Below are positions 20,863 through 32,096 of a stretch of DNA of 64,000 nucleotides, in pieces. Made by a program: the position numbers and the translations under genes. Positions within the stretch are counted from its first letter, which is position 1; each line of letters starts with the position of its first letter. The stretch covers positions 8,516 through 72,515 of the forward strand of contig JAHHTK010000001.1 in assembly GCA_020024695.1 (NCBI GenBank), given 5' to 3'. The stretch is from Ureaplasma sp. (GTDB lineage: Bacteria > Bacillota_I > Bacilli_A > Mycoplasmatales > Mycoplasmoidaceae). The notes under the pieces are model-generated. The model did not search any database. It was given only the letters and a program-made list of their open reading frames with translations, and was not told where the DNA came from.

Positions 20863-21216
20863 TTATTTAGATAAATCGATAACGCCGTTGTTTAATTTAG
20901 CGTGTGGATTCATAACGTTTTCTAAAGCCCCTTTAATTTGTTTTGAGAAACTAAATTTAGGAGTAATGTGAGCTGGAATCACTTGTTTTTCTTTAGTTTT
21001 TGGGTTGAAACCAGTTCTTTCTTTAACTTCAGCAATTTTAAAACGGCCTAAGTTACCTAATTTAAAAGTTTGAACACGTTGTAATTCTTCAACAACTAAT
21101 TGTTCTAAGGCATCAAGAACACGACCAACGTCTTTTTCAGTCATATCAACGTCGCTTGAAATTTTTGCAAGAATTTCACGACGAGTTAAAGCTTTTTCAT
21201 TTTCAATATTATTCAT
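20863..21216 (-). CDS. hup: HU family DNA-binding protein
   Basis: HU bends and compacts DNA as a dimer. The 117-residue protein shows the HU layout: helical start (LTRREILAKISSDVDMTEKDVGRVLDALEQLVVEEL), then LGNLGRFKIAEVKERTGFNPKTKE and a C-terminal helix after FSFSKQIKGAL. It has an N-terminal extension and a 15-residue tail beyond the usual 90-95 residues. The ATG at 21216 is preferred because AAAAGG lies nine bases upstream; an in-frame ATG at 21222 overlaps the deoD stop codon. It is last in pgk-deoD-hup. Confidence 0.9.
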   Translation of the reverse strand: MNNIENEKALTRREILAKISSDVDMTEKDVGRVLDALEQLVVEELQRVQTFKLGNLGRFKIAEVKERTGFNPKTKEKQVIPAHITPKFSFSKQIKGALENVMNPHAKLNNGVIDLSK

Positions 21217-21221
21217 AATCA

Positions 21222-21938
21222 TTAACCTTTTTTGTGGAAGTTATAAACAGAATCTAATGCTAATTGAACCATAGTTCGAAGACCTGTTTGTCTTTCTTCA
21301 GCAGTTAAGATAATCGATGGATCAACAAAGGAGTCTGAGATGGTTAAAATACATGCAGCTTTTTTGTTTAATTTTTGAGCGTTTGCAAATAAACCAAAGG
21401 ATTCCATTTCAACAACTTCAACCCCTTCAGGTTGGAAGGATTCTTGAGCATAGAATGCATCAGATGAATAACAACTAGCAACTTTTAAGTTTACGTTTTC
21501 TTGTTTTGCTGTTGCTTCAATTACTTCATTGATTTCACTGGATGGAAATAATCAACCATGTTGAACATCAATACCAAGTCTAGTGGCATAAATTGAATCA
21601 CTTCATGATTTGTCAACTAAGACAACATCACGAGGTTTAATTGTATCAACATAAGTTCCAGCTGAACCCATTCTGACAATTAAATCAACATCGTAAAATT
21701 CAGGACTGAATAATTCTCATGAATAAATACCGATGCTTGGGATTCCCATTCCGTGACCCATAACAGTAATTTCCATGTCTTTATATTTACCTGTGTAAGC
21801 ATTCATACCACGAACACTATTGACTAATTTAGCGTCTTGTAAGAAATTTTCGCTAATTCATTTTACTCTTAAAGGGTCACCAGCCATTAAAACAACTTTA
21901 GCGATGTCACCTTTTTTTGCATGATTGTGTGGAGTCAT
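21222..21938 (-). CDS. deoD: Purine nucleoside phosphorylase
   Basis: DeoD cleaves purine nucleosides with phosphate for salvage, which mollicutes need because they lack de novo purine synthesis. The 238-residue protein starts [13 protein letters not shown] and carries the phosphate-binding GDPLR, the RMGSAGTY segment, the substrate region [10 protein letters not shown] and the catalytic Asp in LTISDSF. Four TGA codons encode Trp. It lies 16 bp after pgk and overlaps the HU gene at TAATG. Confidence 0.95.
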
Positions 21939-21954
21939 ATATTAATTTTGTACC

Positions 21955-23187
21955 TTATCTATCTTTAATTGAAGCGATACCTTCTAAGTTTGATCCTTCA
22001 AGGAATTTTAAGCTTGCACCACCACCAGTTGAGATGAAGCTGAAGCAAGTTTCTTTACCTAATTTTTCAGCAGCTGCAGCTGAGTCCCCACCACCGATAA
22101 CAGTGAAAGAACCAGCTTCAGTTCTTTCAGCAATTGCTTCACAGATTTCGTTAGTACCAGTAGCATAGTGGCTGAATTCAGTTACACCCATAGGACCATT
22201 TCAAACGATAGTGTTTGATTTAGCAATAATTGCTTTAAAAGCTTCAATTGATTTAGGACCGATGTCAAGACCCATTAAACCATTTAAGCCTTCTTCAATG
22301 GTACGGTAAACTGGTTCAGTGTTTGCAAATTCTTTTGCACATTCAAAGTCACTTGAGATAGTTAATTTATCTTTATATTTAACAAGTAATTCTTTAACAG
22401 CTGGAATCATTGAATCTTCAACCATTGAAGTACCTACGTTATAGCCCATTGCTTTACAGAATGTGTAAGCCATACCACCACCGATGATTAAGTGGTCTGC
22501 GATTGGTGCTAATTGGGTAATAGCTTTAAGTTTATCTGAGATTTTTGCCCCACCAAAAATAACTGTTAAAGGTTTTTTACCATTTTTGATTGCAAAGTTT
22601 AAGTTTTGAAGTTCTGTTTCCATTAAGAAACCGATTGCATTAACTTCTTTACGTGATGCGATACCATCAGTTGAAGCGTGTTTACGGTGAGCAGCACCAA
22701 AGGCGTCGTTAACAAAAACATCACATAAATCAGCTCAGTATTTTGCTAAGTATTCACTGTTAGCACTTTCAGTTGGTAAGTAACTACCGTCAGCTAAAAC
22801 ATCGTTGTAACGGGTGTTTTCTAAAATTAAAACATCACGTGGTTTCATTTCTTTAATGTAGGTTTCAACTACAGGACCAGTGTTGTCAGGACTGAATGCG
22901 ATTGAGTTGCAATCAGCACTTAATTTTTTTGCTAAATCTTCAGCAACTGGTCTTAAGCTATATTTACCACTTGCAACGTCATCAGCTGATTTTGGACGGC
23001 CCATGTGGCTTAAAATGACAACTTTTGCATCATGGTCTAATAAATATTTAATTGTTGGTAATGCTGAATTAATACGTTTGAAACTTGTAATTTTACCGTC
23101 AATTACAGGAACATTAAGGTCTAAACGTAAAAAAACAACTTTGTTGGCAACGTCAATGTCGGTTACCATTGTTTTATTAAATTCCAT
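21955..23187 (-). CDS. pgk: Phosphoglycerate kinase
   Basis: Pgk makes ATP from 1,3-bisphosphoglycerate, the main ATP source in many mycoplasmas. The 410-residue protein has FLRLDLNVP near the N-terminus, the substrate segment SHMGRPK, the hinge region [19 protein letters not shown] and the C-terminal nucleotide motif [14 protein letters not shown] with [13 protein letters not shown]. Two TGA codons encode Trp. AGGAGATATATT before the ATG is a strong Shine-Dalgarno. Confidence 0.97.
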
Positions 23188-23276
23188 AATATATCTCCTA
23201 TTAATATAAATTATTTTATCTAAAAATGTTTAAAAACCTATTCATTAGTATCAAAAACGTCGATAAACTAATTAAT

Positions 23277-24089
23277 TTAAGCGTCTGTTTTAGGATAAAA
23301 ACGATTTCTTAAATCCTCGTCAATTTTTTTCAAATCCTCGTCAATAAATCAGAGATCACAGCCTTTCCCGTTTAATAGAGCTAAAAAGAAGTTTTTATAA
23401 CTTGCTTCATAACGATGGTTTTTATAAAAGACCTCTTCAAGAATGGGTTTTAATTGTTCCCGATGGGTTTTCCCAGTCATTGTACAAATCCCTTTAATAA
23501 TTGGCACATTCAATTCTTTTTTAGCTTTAATAATGGTGTTTTCCCGAGCTAAAATGAAAGGACGAATAAAGGTTAATTGGGTTCTTTCTAAAAAGATTTT
23601 TGGTTGGAAAGTGGCAATCCGACCTTCATTAATCATGTTCATAAATAAGGTTTCAATTGCATCGTCAGCATGGTGCCCCATAGCAATCTTATTACAATTG
23701 TGTTCGTGAGCTCATTGGGCTAACACAGCCTTTTTCATTTTGGAACATAAAGAACATTCTAAACGACCGTCTTTTTTGGCCTTTGATTTTAGAATGTCTC
23801 CGATATTGCTATCCTGAATTTCAAAATTAACGTCATACTTTTTGAAAAAATCGATAATTGGTTGGTAATTAATGTTTGGAACAATATTTAAAGCGACATG
23901 AACCCCAAAAACTTCAAAAGTTTGGCCTGTTTCTTGCAACATTTTCTTGCGATAAATGGCTAGAGCATACAAAAGACACATCGAGTCTTTACCAGCAGAA
24001 ATCCCAACTACAATCCGATCACCTGGTTCAATTAAATTGAATAATTTGTTGGCTTGGATAATATTTCCAATTAATGTTTTCATACTCAT
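23277..24089 (-). CDS. TtcA-like tRNA thiolation ATPase (PP-loop family)
   Basis: The 270-residue protein belongs to the PP-loop ATPases. It has the PP motif SAGKDS near residue 31, an internal CSLC pair, and the TtcA-type signature MGHHADDAIETL. This is closer to the TtcA group (tRNA 2-thiocytidine, Fe-S enzyme) than to the tRNA-Ile lysidine synthase TilS, though the exact base modified cannot be read. Two TGA codons encode Trp. There is no Shine-Dalgarno; a TATAAT lies 8 bases before the ATG, which suggests a leaderless transcript. Confidence 0.82.
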
Positions 24090-24103
24090 AATATATGATT
24101 ATA
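24087..24103 (-). promoter_or_regulatory. TATAAT box 8 bases before the TtcA-like start codon
   Basis: On the minus strand TATAAT (24098-24103) is followed by CATATATT and then ATG at 24089. With the normal 6-8 base spacing, transcription would begin at or next to the A of the ATG. Confidence 0.55.
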
Positions 24104-24107
24104 TGAA

Positions 24108-24139
24108 TAATTAAAAAAGAAGGTTTGACCCTTCTTTGA
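24108..24139 (-). terminator. Terminator of the DUF368-type gene
   Basis: CAAAGAAGG and CCTTCTTT pair around a 6-base loop (AAAGAAGG at 24116-24123 on the plus strand) and run into TTTTTT on the minus strand, 4 bases after the stop codon. Confidence 0.85.
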
Positions 24140-24142
24140 CAA

Positions 24143-25462
24143 TTATGCATTTTGAACTTGATTTCTTCTAGTTTTTACTAAATGGATACTGATTTGAGGA
24201 ATGGTGACACAAGCTCCTAAAATTAAGCATAAAATAGCAATTCCTAACACGGTGGTGTTAGTACCTAAATATTGATAATCAAAACTACTTAAAGCAATAA
24301 AAGAAGCAATGATTGAGCCTAATAAGGTTCAAACAGCTATTGAATTAAATAATCGTGCATTTTTATTTAATACAAAAGACATTAAATAGATGGAAGCAAT
24401 AAAGCCCACTACATATCCAATGACAGCCACAATAATAATTGGTCACGCTTCATTACTGGTAAAGTTACCAATTGCCTTGCCAGTAAAGCTAACATACATT
24501 GCTTCATTGACTAAACGGTAACTTCCCATTAAACCAAAACCAAACCCTGCTGATAATCCTGGAATTAAAGTAAAGAACCCAGCAAAGATTGCCCCGACCA
24601 ATAAGATAATAATTCTTTCAGTTGTTGCTAATGAATTTACAATTTCATTACTAATAGCTAAATTGGTAGTAGCTAAAATTCCTAATTGATTATTGGTTAA
24701 TGTTGATAACCCACCAATAAATAAATAGTTTTGGTTTTCATTATTCGTTCAAGCAAACCGAACAATCACTCCAAAGACAATCACTAACACAAAGCAACTG
24801 ACCCCAATGCCTACTGATCATTTTCATTTTGGATCTTTAGTTTTCATCTCATGGACAGCCTTGGATGAAAAAGGCACTGAATTAGGTCTTAATAATAAAA
24901 TTAAAGGAATGCAAGCTAAACTAATCCCGATTCCTAAGAAATATAAAATAGGACCATAGTTTAGATTCCCAATCGCACTATAAACAGCATAACTTGCAAC
25001 AAAAGTTAAAATCCACATTAAGATTAATGGTAAAAATGCTAAGAAACTTCAACCCCATTTCTTAAATGGTCGGTCATAGAACCCTTTCTTAATTAAACCT
25101 AAGGTTTCTTGGTTCCGTTTAGAACAAGCTAGTACACTTCCATAACCAAAGGTTGGTAATACAATACTTGCTCCTAAGATAGCCCCTTGACCAAGATGAT
25201 ACCCAATTTTTGCTGGGGTTTTAAAACCTTTCTTGATTTCATCAATTTCTTGAACAATTTCAGGAGCAATTTCTTTTTGTTGTTGTTTTAACTGTTCTTG
25301 TTTATTTAAGGCTTCTTGTTTTTGTTGTTGTTTGATTTCGTCAGGATTAATATCATACATATGATCTAAATCAAATTTATTATCCCAACGACTCGACATA
25401 TTATTGAACCCTGTTTTTTTGGGTTCACTTTTAGTTTGTTTGTTTTTTGAAACTTTTGACAT
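24143..25462 (-). CDS. DUF368-type membrane protein (PopT-like), with cytoplasmic N-terminal extension
   Basis: The 439-residue protein has a charged Gln/Lys-rich cytoplasmic head (about 85 residues) and then two homologous membrane halves. Half one contains GQGAILGASIVLPTFGYGS, half two contains GAIFAGFFTLIPGLSAGFG followed by GSYRLVNEA. This re-entrant PG-rich pattern, present twice, is the hallmark of DUF368, whose characterised member PopT moves undecaprenyl phosphate across the membrane. The assignment is from pattern, not a search. It has at least six TGA Trp codons. It is divergent from tlyA, with 53 bp between starts. In a wall-less cell the carrier lipid would be unexpected. Confidence 0.65.
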
Positions 25463-25466
25463 ATTA

Positions 25467-25497
25467 TTGGTTCCTGCCTTTATATGTATTTTATAAT
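25467..25497 (+). promoter_or_regulatory. Likely promoter of tlyA-dinB
   Basis: TTGGTT (25467-25472) and TATAAT (25492-25497) are separated by 19 bases. The tlyA ATG lies 18 bases after the -10 box, leaving a leader of about a dozen bases without a Shine-Dalgarno. Confidence 0.5.
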
Positions 25498-25515
25498 AAT
25501 AAAAATATTGATACT

Positions 25516-26241
25516 ATGAGATTAGACAAATTTTTATTTTTAAATCATTATATTGATTCACGGACCAAAGCCATTCAATTAATCAAGGATGGCTTAGTTT
25601 TAGTTAACGATAAAATTGTGCTTTCACCCCATACTGAAGTCAATGAAAATGATAAGTTGGAACTTTTAGATTCATTAAAATACGTGTCTCGAGGCAGTGA
25701 AAAATTATTAGCCTTAATCCAAACTTATCACCTTGATTTTCAAGATAGTGTCGTTTTAGATATTGGAGCATCAACGGGTGGGTTTAGCCAAGTATGTTTA
25801 GAATATGGGGCTAAAAAAGTTTATAGTTTAGATGTGGGAACCGACCAATTACACCCTATTTTAAAAAACGATCCTCGGGTAGTTGATTTATCACAAACCC
25901 ATTTAGATAAAATTCCATTTTTAAAATTTGAACCTCTTTTTGATATTGTGGTGACTGATGTTTCATTTATTAGTTTAACCCGAGTTTTTGATGCGATTGA
26001 TCATTGAAAAGGAAAACTCAAATATTTCTGTTGTTTAATTAAACCTCAATTTGAATGTGGTTGAGATGCTGCTAAACAAAAACAAGGGTTAATTGTCAGT
26101 GATAAAATGCATCAGTTAGCTATTAATAAGGTTGTCAATTATGCTAAATCGAGAGGCTGACAATTAATGTATGACATCATTGAATCGCCCATCAAAGGAT
26201 CTAAAAAAGGTAACACTGAATTTTTGGGAGTCTTTCACTAA
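25516..26241 (+). CDS. tlyA: TlyA family rRNA 2'-O-methyltransferase / hemolysin
   Basis: TlyA proteins are S4-FtsJ fusions that 2'-O-methylate rRNA; some are annotated as hemolysins. The 241-residue protein starts with an S4 domain (MRLDKFLFLNHYIDSRTKAIQ, GLVLVNDK) followed by an FtsJ-like methyltransferase fold with the SAM site VLDIGASTGGFSQV and the later FDIVVTDVSFISL and LIKPQFE motifs. Three TGA codons encode Trp. The ATG at 25516 is chosen because it begins the S4 domain; upstream frame is promoter sequence. It overlaps dinB at TAATG. Confidence 0.93.
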
Positions 26242-27266
26242 TGATTTTTCATATTGATATTGATGCTTTTTTTGCTTCAGTGGAAGAAAAGTATTATCCT
26301 GAATACAAACATTTACCATTAGTGGTCGGAGGTCAAGTTCAAAGTGGAGTCGTTGGAACATGTAACTATGTAGCCCGAAAATATGGAGTTGTTAAAGGTG
26401 AAACGGTGGCAAAAGCCTATGGTAAATGTAGTAATTTAGTCGCCATTAATAACCATAAAAATCGGTATGAATACTGATCAAAAAGATTCTTTGCTTATCT
26501 GAAAGAACGCTATACTGATTTGATTGAAGTGGCTTCGATTGATGAATGTTATGTCCAAGTTGATAATTTGTTACCCCAATACCACGATAACCCATTATTA
26601 TTAGCAACAATTATTCAAAAAGATGTTTTAAATGATTTGGGTTTATCCATTTCTATTGGAATTGCCAGTACCAAAGAAATTGCCAAAATCACTACTGGTT
26701 TTAAAAAACCCTTTGGAATTTCATATACCAAAGATGATGAACTCGCTACCAAAATTCATCCCTTACCCATTGATAAAATTGTTGGCTTAGGCAAAAAAAC
26801 TTTACCCATTCTCAAACAATACCATATTGAAACCATTAGTGATTATTTAGCTGATCAAAATGACTTTTTAATTAGTGATTTATTAGGCGTCAATTACTAT
26901 AAATTAAAAAATGGTCTTTTAGGAAAAGGCCATTTTGAAATTGATTTAACCAATAATAATTCGAAAAGTATTGAAAAATCCTGTCGCTTTAAGAATAGCG
27001 AATGAGACGAAAAAATCATTAAGAAAAAGATTCAACAATTGGGTTATGTAGTTTTAAATGAACTTAACGACCAAGCCAAAAAGGCCAAATCCATTACAGT
27101 TTATTTGAAATATAAAGACCATTTAACCCATAAAAAGATGAAATCCTTACCAGCAACTAACAATTACCAAACTCTCTTAAGTAATTGATTAGCTCTTTTT
27201 TATCAACTTTGGGATAATGAAGAACCCTTATTATTAATTGGGGTGGGCGTAACTAAGTTGGTTTAA
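26241..27266 (+). CDS. dinB: DNA polymerase IV (Y family)
   Basis: DinB is an error-prone translesion polymerase. The 341-residue protein has the palm start FHIDIDAFFASVEE, GGQVQSGVVGTCNYVARKYGV with the fingers, and the second catalytic motif SIDECYVQVD. The helix-hairpin-helix region (PIDKIVGLGKK) and a little-finger domain follow. Three TGA codons encode Trp. It is translationally coupled to tlyA and its 3' end overlaps the 3' end of ruvB by 33 bp in convergent orientation. It is shorter than the 350-420 residues of many homologues and ends without a clamp-binding tail that I can see. Confidence 0.94.
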
Positions 27267-28181
27267 TTTATGCATATATTCAACCCCTTTTTTGGTCAAA
27301 GTCCGACCAGAAGGGGTTTTTAAAATTAAGTTATTAATTAAAAGATAGGGTTCTAGTTTATTTTCAATTGTAAATGAATCAATTGATAAACTTTGACTTA
27401 AACTTTTGATTCCGATACTAGTTTGTACATTCTCAAATAGAATGGATAAATACTTAATATCAGTTTCAGTTAAACCTAAGTCGTAGATGCCCATTTTTTG
27501 CATAATATCAATCGCATCTAAATCTTGGTTAATGGATTTGTAATCCAAAAACCGATTGGTGAGTCGAATGGCATTCCGTGGGATCCCTTTTGAATAACTA
27601 GCAATCACATATTGATCTTGGTCATCAATGACAAACCCAGCGTGGTGAGCGTGTTGGGATACAATTTGTTCTAGTTCATTTTGTTGATAACCATCTAAAT
27701 GGAGCTGAATCCCAAATCGTTCTTGTAAGGGCTCAGGTAATTTTCCTAATTGGGTGGTTGCTCCAATTAAAGTGAAGTTCGGGACTTTAATCCTGGTCAT
27801 TGAGGTATTAAAATCCTTACCAATGGGAACGTCAATGACAAACTGTTCCATAATCGAATACAGCACTTCTAAACACGATTTATCAATGGCATGAATTTCA
27901 TCAATAAATACAATGTCGCTTTCTTTAATTAAAGACAAGGCATTCATAATATCCAATGGTTTTTTCAAACATGGACCCTGAATATAATGGATTTTACTTT
28001 CCATTTCATTGGCAATGATGGTCGCTAAGGTGGTTTTGCCTGTTCCAGCATGTCCTCATAATAAAACGTGGTCTAAAATTGTGTGTTTCGTTTTACACGA
28101 AGCAATAAAGATTTTAAGATTTTCTTTTAAATTTTCTTTCCCAATGAATTCAGCTAAATATTGAGGTCTTAAATTTTCCAT
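27234..28181 (-). CDS. ruvB: Holliday junction branch migration helicase RuvB
   Basis: RuvB is the ATPase motor of branch migration. The 315-residue protein has Walker [10 protein letters not shown], Walker [11 protein letters not shown], sensor 1 TLIGATTQ and the arginine-finger region [10 protein letters not shown], and ends with the winged-helix domain carrying [11 protein letters not shown]. One TGA Trp precedes Walker A. It starts 1 base after the ruvA stop codon. Its last 33 bp overlap the end of dinB on the other strand. Confidence 0.95.
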
Positions 28182-28182
28182 C

Positions 28183-28788
28183 TTAGTTCATTAACCAAAT
28201 TGCTTGATTGACAGCATCTGAGACATCATTAAGGGATTGAAAATCTAACCGCTTCATAATTTTTTCAATGCTGCTCTTACTATACCCCAGTGCTAATAAA
28301 GTGGCACTCGTTTGCTTAGCAATTTCACTCTCACATTCACTTAACTTGACACTGGCATTATCAGCTGAACTGACTTGATCTTTCAAATCATATTTAAAAG
28401 ACAAATAAGAAATGATGGCATTCATTTGCCGAGCAGTAATCTTAACGCTCTGTTTGAGTTGCTCAAAATCTTTATTTTGAACACAACTTACCAAATTATC
28501 TAAACCATATTCTAAAATTGACATTGCCGTTTTAGGGCCAATTCCATTAATTTCAATTAATTCATTAAAAAGGTTCCGTTCCCGATAATCTTTAAACCCA
28601 TAAATCTCATAGGTTAAATTGTTCTTAATGCCAAGGTTAGTGATAATCCGCACATATAACTTCACCTCACTATCTTGACTAATATTAGTAGTTTTAAGGG
28701 TGTTAACTTTCAGACCAATTTTATTGGTCGTTCCAATTAAATAACCCTTAAAACAATAATCAACATGTAAATTAACATATTCAATCAT
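28183..28788 (-). CDS. ruvA: Holliday junction DNA-binding protein RuvA
   Basis: RuvA tetramers hold the Holliday junction for RuvB. The 201-residue protein has an N-terminal OB fold ([22 protein letters not shown]), the helix-hairpin-helix region [16 protein letters not shown] and a C-terminal RuvB-binding domain ([13 protein letters not shown]). The ATG at 28788 is chosen because AAGGAG lies about nine bases upstream; an upstream in-frame ATG at 28806 has no such site and its first codons would contain that Shine-Dalgarno. Confidence 0.9.
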   Translation of the reverse strand: MIEYVNLHVDYCFKGYLIGTTNKIGLKVNTLKTTNISQDSEVKLYVRIITNLGIKNNLTYEIYGFKDYRERNLFNELIEINGIGPKTAMSILEYGLDNLVSCVQNKDFEQLKQSVKITARQMNAIISYLSFKYDLKDQVSSADNASVKLSECESEIAKQTSATLLALGYSKSSIEKIMKRLDFQSLNDVSDAVNQAIWLMN

Positions 28789-28827
28789 ATTTAAAAACTC
28801 CTTCATAGATATATAGCTATAAAAGAG

Positions 28828-29691
28828 TTAAATGTGATTTTTTTGAAAGTATTTTGCGGCTTTTTGATAATCTTTTTTAATCGCTTGCAACAATTGGAGT
28901 TTGGATTTAAATTTCTTGGACTTACGTAAATATTTTAAGAAAGTAATTTTAATGGTTTGGCCATAAAACTCAGGACCTTCATAATTAATTAAATGGGTTT
29001 CAATAAAGTTTTTATGGTGATTCATGGTCTGAGCTTTTCCTCAGAAGGTTAACCCTTGATAAACTTTATTGTTTAGTTCTACCTTAGTAAGATAAACACC
29101 TTCCATTAGATCAATTAATTGGTGATTAATTTCAATGTTTGCGGTCGGAATCCCTAATTTACGGCCGTCTTGATAACCCTTAACAACAGTCCCAGAACGA
29201 AAATAGGGAATGGTTAATCATTTAGCAATCTTTTTAAAATTAGGTTTATTGGCAGTTAATCAAAATCTTAAAGAACTGGTTGAAATGTGGTGTTTAATTT
29301 TGACAATTTTAACATTTGGAAAATGTTGTTGTAAAAAATAAGTACTCTGACCATCTTTCCCGAAACTAAAATTTTCACCCACAATAATTTGGTTAGGATT
29401 TAATGGTTTTAAAATCTTTTCAATGAATTCTTTCCCAGTCATGTTGGAACTTAAAATATCATAAAACAACACGTTGTCTAGATTTAACTGGTTAAAGAAT
29501 TGGATTCTGTCAGCTTTAGAAAAGAGATTAGTCGTTTTTCTGGGAATTTGATTAAAGGTTAATAGGGTGGTGTGAGGTTGGTTTAGTAAGTTTAAATGAC
29601 CTAAATGGACACCATCAAAAAAACCCATTACAAGTTTATCCACAACAGGCATGGTGTGAACATTATTTTGATTGATATTTAAAATTGCCAT
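28828..29691 (-). CDS. ribF: Bifunctional riboflavin kinase / FAD synthetase
   Basis: RibF converts riboflavin to FMN and FAD. The 287-residue protein has an N-terminal nucleotidyltransferase domain (MGFFDGVHLGHLNLL, and IVGENFSFGKDG) and a C-terminal flavokinase domain with GRKLGIPTANIEI, EGVYLTKVELN and LINYEGPEFYGQTIKITFLKYLR. Two TGA codons encode Trp. It overlaps truB at TAATG, the usual truB-ribF order. Confidence 0.95.
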
Positions 29692-30404
29692 TAGTGTTCT
29701 TCCTTTACTTTTTCAGGGTGAAAAATGGCATACAGTTCATCTAAACTATAAGCATCACTTAATTGATAGTCACCTAGTTGGGTTCTTATTAACCCAACTA
29801 AAGTGGCATAACCATTTAATTGATGACCAAGATCAATTGCTAAACTCCGCACATAAAATCCTTTGGAGACCGTGACTTTTAGTTCTAATAAATTATTAGC
29901 ATAGGATAAAATTTCATAATCTCACAATTTGACTTCCCGTACTTTTTCAGGCACATCAATTCCTAATCGTGCTCAATAATATAAGGGTTTGCCATTATAT
30001 TTTAAGGCCGAATATTTAGGAGCAGCTTGGTAATAAGCTTCGGTTTTAAAACTTTCAAGGGCTTGAATAATTTTAGCTAACGGAGGGTTTAAACAACTGC
30101 TTTCATAGTGAATAATTTCAGTGGAATTATCCCCTGATTCGGTTTCATAGCCAAAGGCAATTTTAGCGATATATTGTTTTTTATCTAACAATAAATCATT
30201 CATTTTCTTGGTTCCATTATTAATTCCAACCACTAATAATCCTGTGGCTAATGGATCAAGGGTTCCTGCATGACCACATTTTTTGATCCGACAGGCTTTT
30301 TTAATTCAATTTAATACGTCAGCACTCGTTCAATGAAGGGGTTTGTTAACAAAAATTAATTCATCTTCTAAAATTTTAGTTAATTGGTTGGCAGTGTTTT
30401 TCAT
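29691..30404 (-). CDS. truB: tRNA pseudouridine(55) synthase TruB
   Basis: TruB makes pseudouridine 55 in the T-loop of tRNAs. The 237-residue protein has the KPLHWTS start, the catalytic HAGTLDPLATGLLVV (catalytic Asp), and the later YSALKYNGKPLYYWAR and VSKGFYVRSLAIDLG segments. Four TGA codons encode Trp. It overlaps the end of rnc by 29 bp and the start of ribF by one base. The C-terminal PUA domain found in some bacteria is absent, as in other short bacterial TruB proteins. Confidence 0.94.
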
Positions 30405-31074
30405 AAGCATTCTTAGCTGCGTTTTCTTCAGCTTCTCTTTGACAAATACCACTTCCAAATCCATAGACTAAGCCATCAACTAAGACTTCACATTCAACAT
30501 AGTTGCGTTGGTTAGTGACCACGTGGTATTTGACTGAACGAGGAGCAAAAATTTCTTGCACTTCAGTTTTAAAGTGGCGTTGTAATTCAAAGGCATGGTT
30601 TTCATATGGTTCAATAATGACTTTATTGACTAACACTGAAACCTTTTTAATTCCAACGTCTTGGGCAATGGCTCCTAATAAAGCTTCAAATAAATCTTCT
30701 TTAATACTATTAGAAATTTCAGTCATCCCGTTGCCAAATAAAGCAATTTTAGATAACCCTAAAATATCACTGGCTCTGGTTAAACTTTGTTTACAAACTA
30801 ACCCTGATCGATAAACAGTCATTTGACCTTCATTTAAATCTTTACTTAATGAAAAGACATAATTGGTGACGACTCATTGTAAAGCCGCATCACCTAAAAA
30901 TTCTAATTTTTCATAGTCATAATTTAATCCAGCTTCATGGCGGAATGAAGAGTGGGTTAAAGCGTGACTGTACATTCACATATTTTCTTGTTTTGGGTGA
31001 ATGTTAAATGGTTCTAATAAACGAATAATTGTTTGGTCACTGATTGTCCGATAAATATTTTTATTCTTACTCAT
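30376..31074 (-). CDS. rnc: Ribonuclease III
   Basis: RNase III cleaves double-stranded RNA in rRNA processing. The 232-residue protein has the catalytic signature YEKLEFLGDAAL and the second acidic site KEDLFEALLGAIAQD, followed by a double-stranded RNA-binding domain ending GSGICQREAEENAAKNAYE. Two TGA codons encode Trp. AAGG lies directly before the ATG, inside the plsX 3' end. It is shifted into an operon with plsX and truB. Confidence 0.95.
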
Positions 31075-32095
31075 TACCTTCAATTACACTTTCTAAATTA
31101 ATTTTTGCTAAACCATCTTTTAAACGACTAATTAAATCGGTGGCAATATTGACTCATAACATTTCAAGGGCTGAATAAAATTGTTGTTTATCAGCTGAAC
31201 CATGGGTTTTAATAGCAATTTTAGATAACCCTAAAACAATGGCCCCAGCGTGGTTTTTATAATCAAACCCTTTGACAACTTTTTTCATTACCCCTAAACT
31301 AAATAAATAGCCTAATCAATAAAGAGGTTTTTTAAAGTTGGTTTTTAAAATATTTCCAAAGGTTTTAGCGGTTCCTTCAAGGGTTTTTAAAACAATGTTG
31401 CCAGTAAATCCATTGGTAACAACAACTTCACTACTTCGTTCTAATAAGTGACGAGGTTCAATAAAACCTTGGTAGTTAAGTTCAGGGATATTTTTTAAAA
31501 TTTGGTTGGCTTCAATGATTTCACTGGTACCTTTTTTATCTTCTGTGCCAATGTTTAATAAATTAACCCGTGGATTTTTATAAAAGATGGAAGCATAAAT
31601 GGAACCCATTACTGCAAATAAAACTAAATCCATCGGTTTGGCACTAACATTGGCCCCACAGTCTAATAAATTAAAGAACTTATGATCAGTTGTCGGAATA
31701 CATGGCATAAAAGCAGGCTTTTTAACTGAATCTAATAACCCAAAGGTTAAATAGGTTTTGCCGACAAAAACCCCTGAATTTCCAGCTGAAAGCACACCAT
31801 CACAATGGCCTTCTTTGACCAGGTTAATGGCTAATTGCATACTGTTATCGTTTTTATTTCTTACCCCTAAAAAGGTGTCTGATTGACTAATGAAATTTTT
31901 AGTATGCAAGATTTCAAACTCATTTTCATATTTCATTAAGGGTTTGATAAGCTCTTGATCACCTACTAAGACAATGCGGGTATTTTTATGCTTTTTGATT
32001 AAGGCACGAGCTGCTTCAATCGCATCTTGAATCTTGCCCTCATGACCCATCACATCAAAAGCGATACGAATAATACGATCAGTTCTTGGTTTCAT
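31067..32095 (-). CDS. plsX: Phosphate acyltransferase PlsX
   Basis: PlsX makes acyl-phosphate, the acyl donor for PlsY (43706) in phosphatidic acid synthesis. The 342-residue protein has the N-terminal IAFDVMGHEG, the GVLSAGNSGVFV segment, LLDCGANVSA and TNGFTGNIVLKTLEG. Two TGA codons encode Trp. It follows fakA by 1 base and overlaps rnc by 8 bp. FakA and PlsX together suggest incorporation of fatty acids taken from the host. Confidence 0.95.
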
Positions 32096-32096
32096 C

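Noticed and set aside
22880..23209. Antisense frame over pgk
   Set aside because: It is a shadow of the pgk coding frame with no conserved motifs or start signals.
28789..28806. Upstream ATG of ruvA at 28806
   Set aside because: The Shine-Dalgarno AAGGAG lies just inside this upstream extension and is correctly spaced for the ATG at 28788, which also gives the usual RuvA N-terminus.
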